In this document: one piece after another, positions 13,702 to 14,061 of the stretch
Numbering within the stretch: position 1 is the stretch's first letter
Layout of the letters: every line of letters begins with the position of its first letter
Assembly: GCA_964486145.1 (NCBI GenBank)
Contig: CAZAMT010000083.1
Location: 1-14,061 of the forward strand
Direction of reading: 5' to 3'
Source of the DNA: CAZAMT01 sp964486145
GTDB taxonomy: Bacteria; Bacteroidota; Bacteroidia; Bacteroidales; JAAAOM01
Length of the DNA stretch: 14,061 bases
Program-made: the position numbers and the translations under genes
The notes under the pieces: generated by a model
The model's database searches: none
The model's input: the letters and a program-made list of their open reading frames with translations, nothing else
Told to the model about the DNA's origin: nothing

Positions 13702-14061
13702 TTTTAAAAATTGTTTAATAAAAAAATAAATTATTTAGACACCAACATATTTGCATTTTTAAATTATCAAATAGTAACAGTGTCAGATTTAGAAAGAAGA
13801 GAAGTTAATCAACCATACAAGGGATACTCATCGGAAGCTTATTCATTCACAACATTTCAAATCTTGTGCAAAGATATAATAATTTTAAATTAAAAACATG
13901 ATAGTCACTAAAATAAGTTGAATTATTTAAAATTTTAGCCTTATTAATTCATAAATTATTTACAATCGGGCTAATGCAGCCTTTGGCGGCACAAGCTCTG
14001 CTGTGTCATAAATTAATATTATAACTTATGAATAGGGCAGGTTAGGTAATTATCACAGTTT
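13702..14061. other. Noncoding right edge: long leader of RRM operon and a structured GC-richer patch
   Basis: No convincing gene is seen in these 360 bp on either strand. The left part up to about 13860 would be the RRM-operon leader. The right part (about 13940-14035) contains two direct repeats TCATAAATTA (13949-13958 and 14006-14015) and outer inverted ends ATTCATAA and TTATGAAT. A GC-richer centre with small hairpins lies between them. The rest is featureless AT-rich DNA. Confidence 0.5.
13869..13876 (-). promoter_or_regulatory. Candidate -7 element of the RRM-csp operon
   Basis: The minus strand reads TATCTTTG, identical to the lysS -7 box. It would start transcription near 13862, giving a leader of about 160 nt before the RRM start at 13701. 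A TTG at the expected spacing is missing, so the call is provisional. Confidence 0.45.

Noticed and set aside
13711..13893. A 60-codon plus-strand frame right of the RRM gene
   Set aside because: It starts at TTG, has no family resemblance, and overlaps the candidate leader and promoter of the RRM gene.
13940..14047. An integron-type attC site, suggested by GTTAGGT at 14041-14047
   Set aside because: No matching RYYYAAC partner is found at the expected distance, and the internal structure does not fit the attC layout.

Overview
The window looks like a piece of a Bacteroidota chromosome, probably Bacteroidales or a near relative. The evidence is AT-rich DNA, start codons without Shine-Dalgarno sequences, repeated TAnnTTTG promoter elements (the -7 consensus of this phylum), a lysyl-tRNA synthetase with an extra C-terminal tail, and protein sequences that read as Bacteroidota-like. 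Genus assignment is not possible from sequence alone.

Layout from left to right. (1) A secreted beta-helix protein runs off the left edge on the minus strand. (2) A secreted glycerophosphodiester phosphodiesterase on the plus strand converges on lysS on the minus strand; the gap holds copy A of an ~80-bp structured repeat and a pair of hairpins. (3) lysS and lipA are divergent, each with a good Bacteroidota promoter in a gap of about 130 bp. (4) Two complete lipoyl synthase genes stand in tandem (about 60% identical by eye); the second has lost residues that the first shares with typical LipA. (5) A PAS-GAF-HisKA-HATPase-REC hybrid histidine kinase follows, preceded by a 25-codon ORF that overlaps its start by ATGA. 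(6) The kinase converges on a polytopic-membrane metallophosphoesterase; that gap holds copy B of the same repeat. (7) lipB and recJ lie on the plus strand. (8) An HNH endonuclease on the minus strand has a perfect 17-bp palindrome at its promoter. (9) A minus-strand operon encodes an RRM protein and a cold-shock protein, ending in a strong intrinsic terminator. (10) The right edge is noncoding with a small GC-richer structured patch.

How the genes fit together. LipB (octanoyl transfer from ACP) and LipA (sulfur insertion) form the de novo lipoate pathway, here split by two unrelated genes. The RRM and cold-shock proteins look like a co-expressed RNA-binding pair. The rest (phospholipid turnover, tRNA charging, signalling, DNA repair) are individually ordinary genes. 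I do not see an obvious new multi-gene system. The items most worth a second look are the divergent second LipA, the repeat shared by two convergent gaps, the small ORF coupled to the kinase, and the palindrome-controlled HNH gene.
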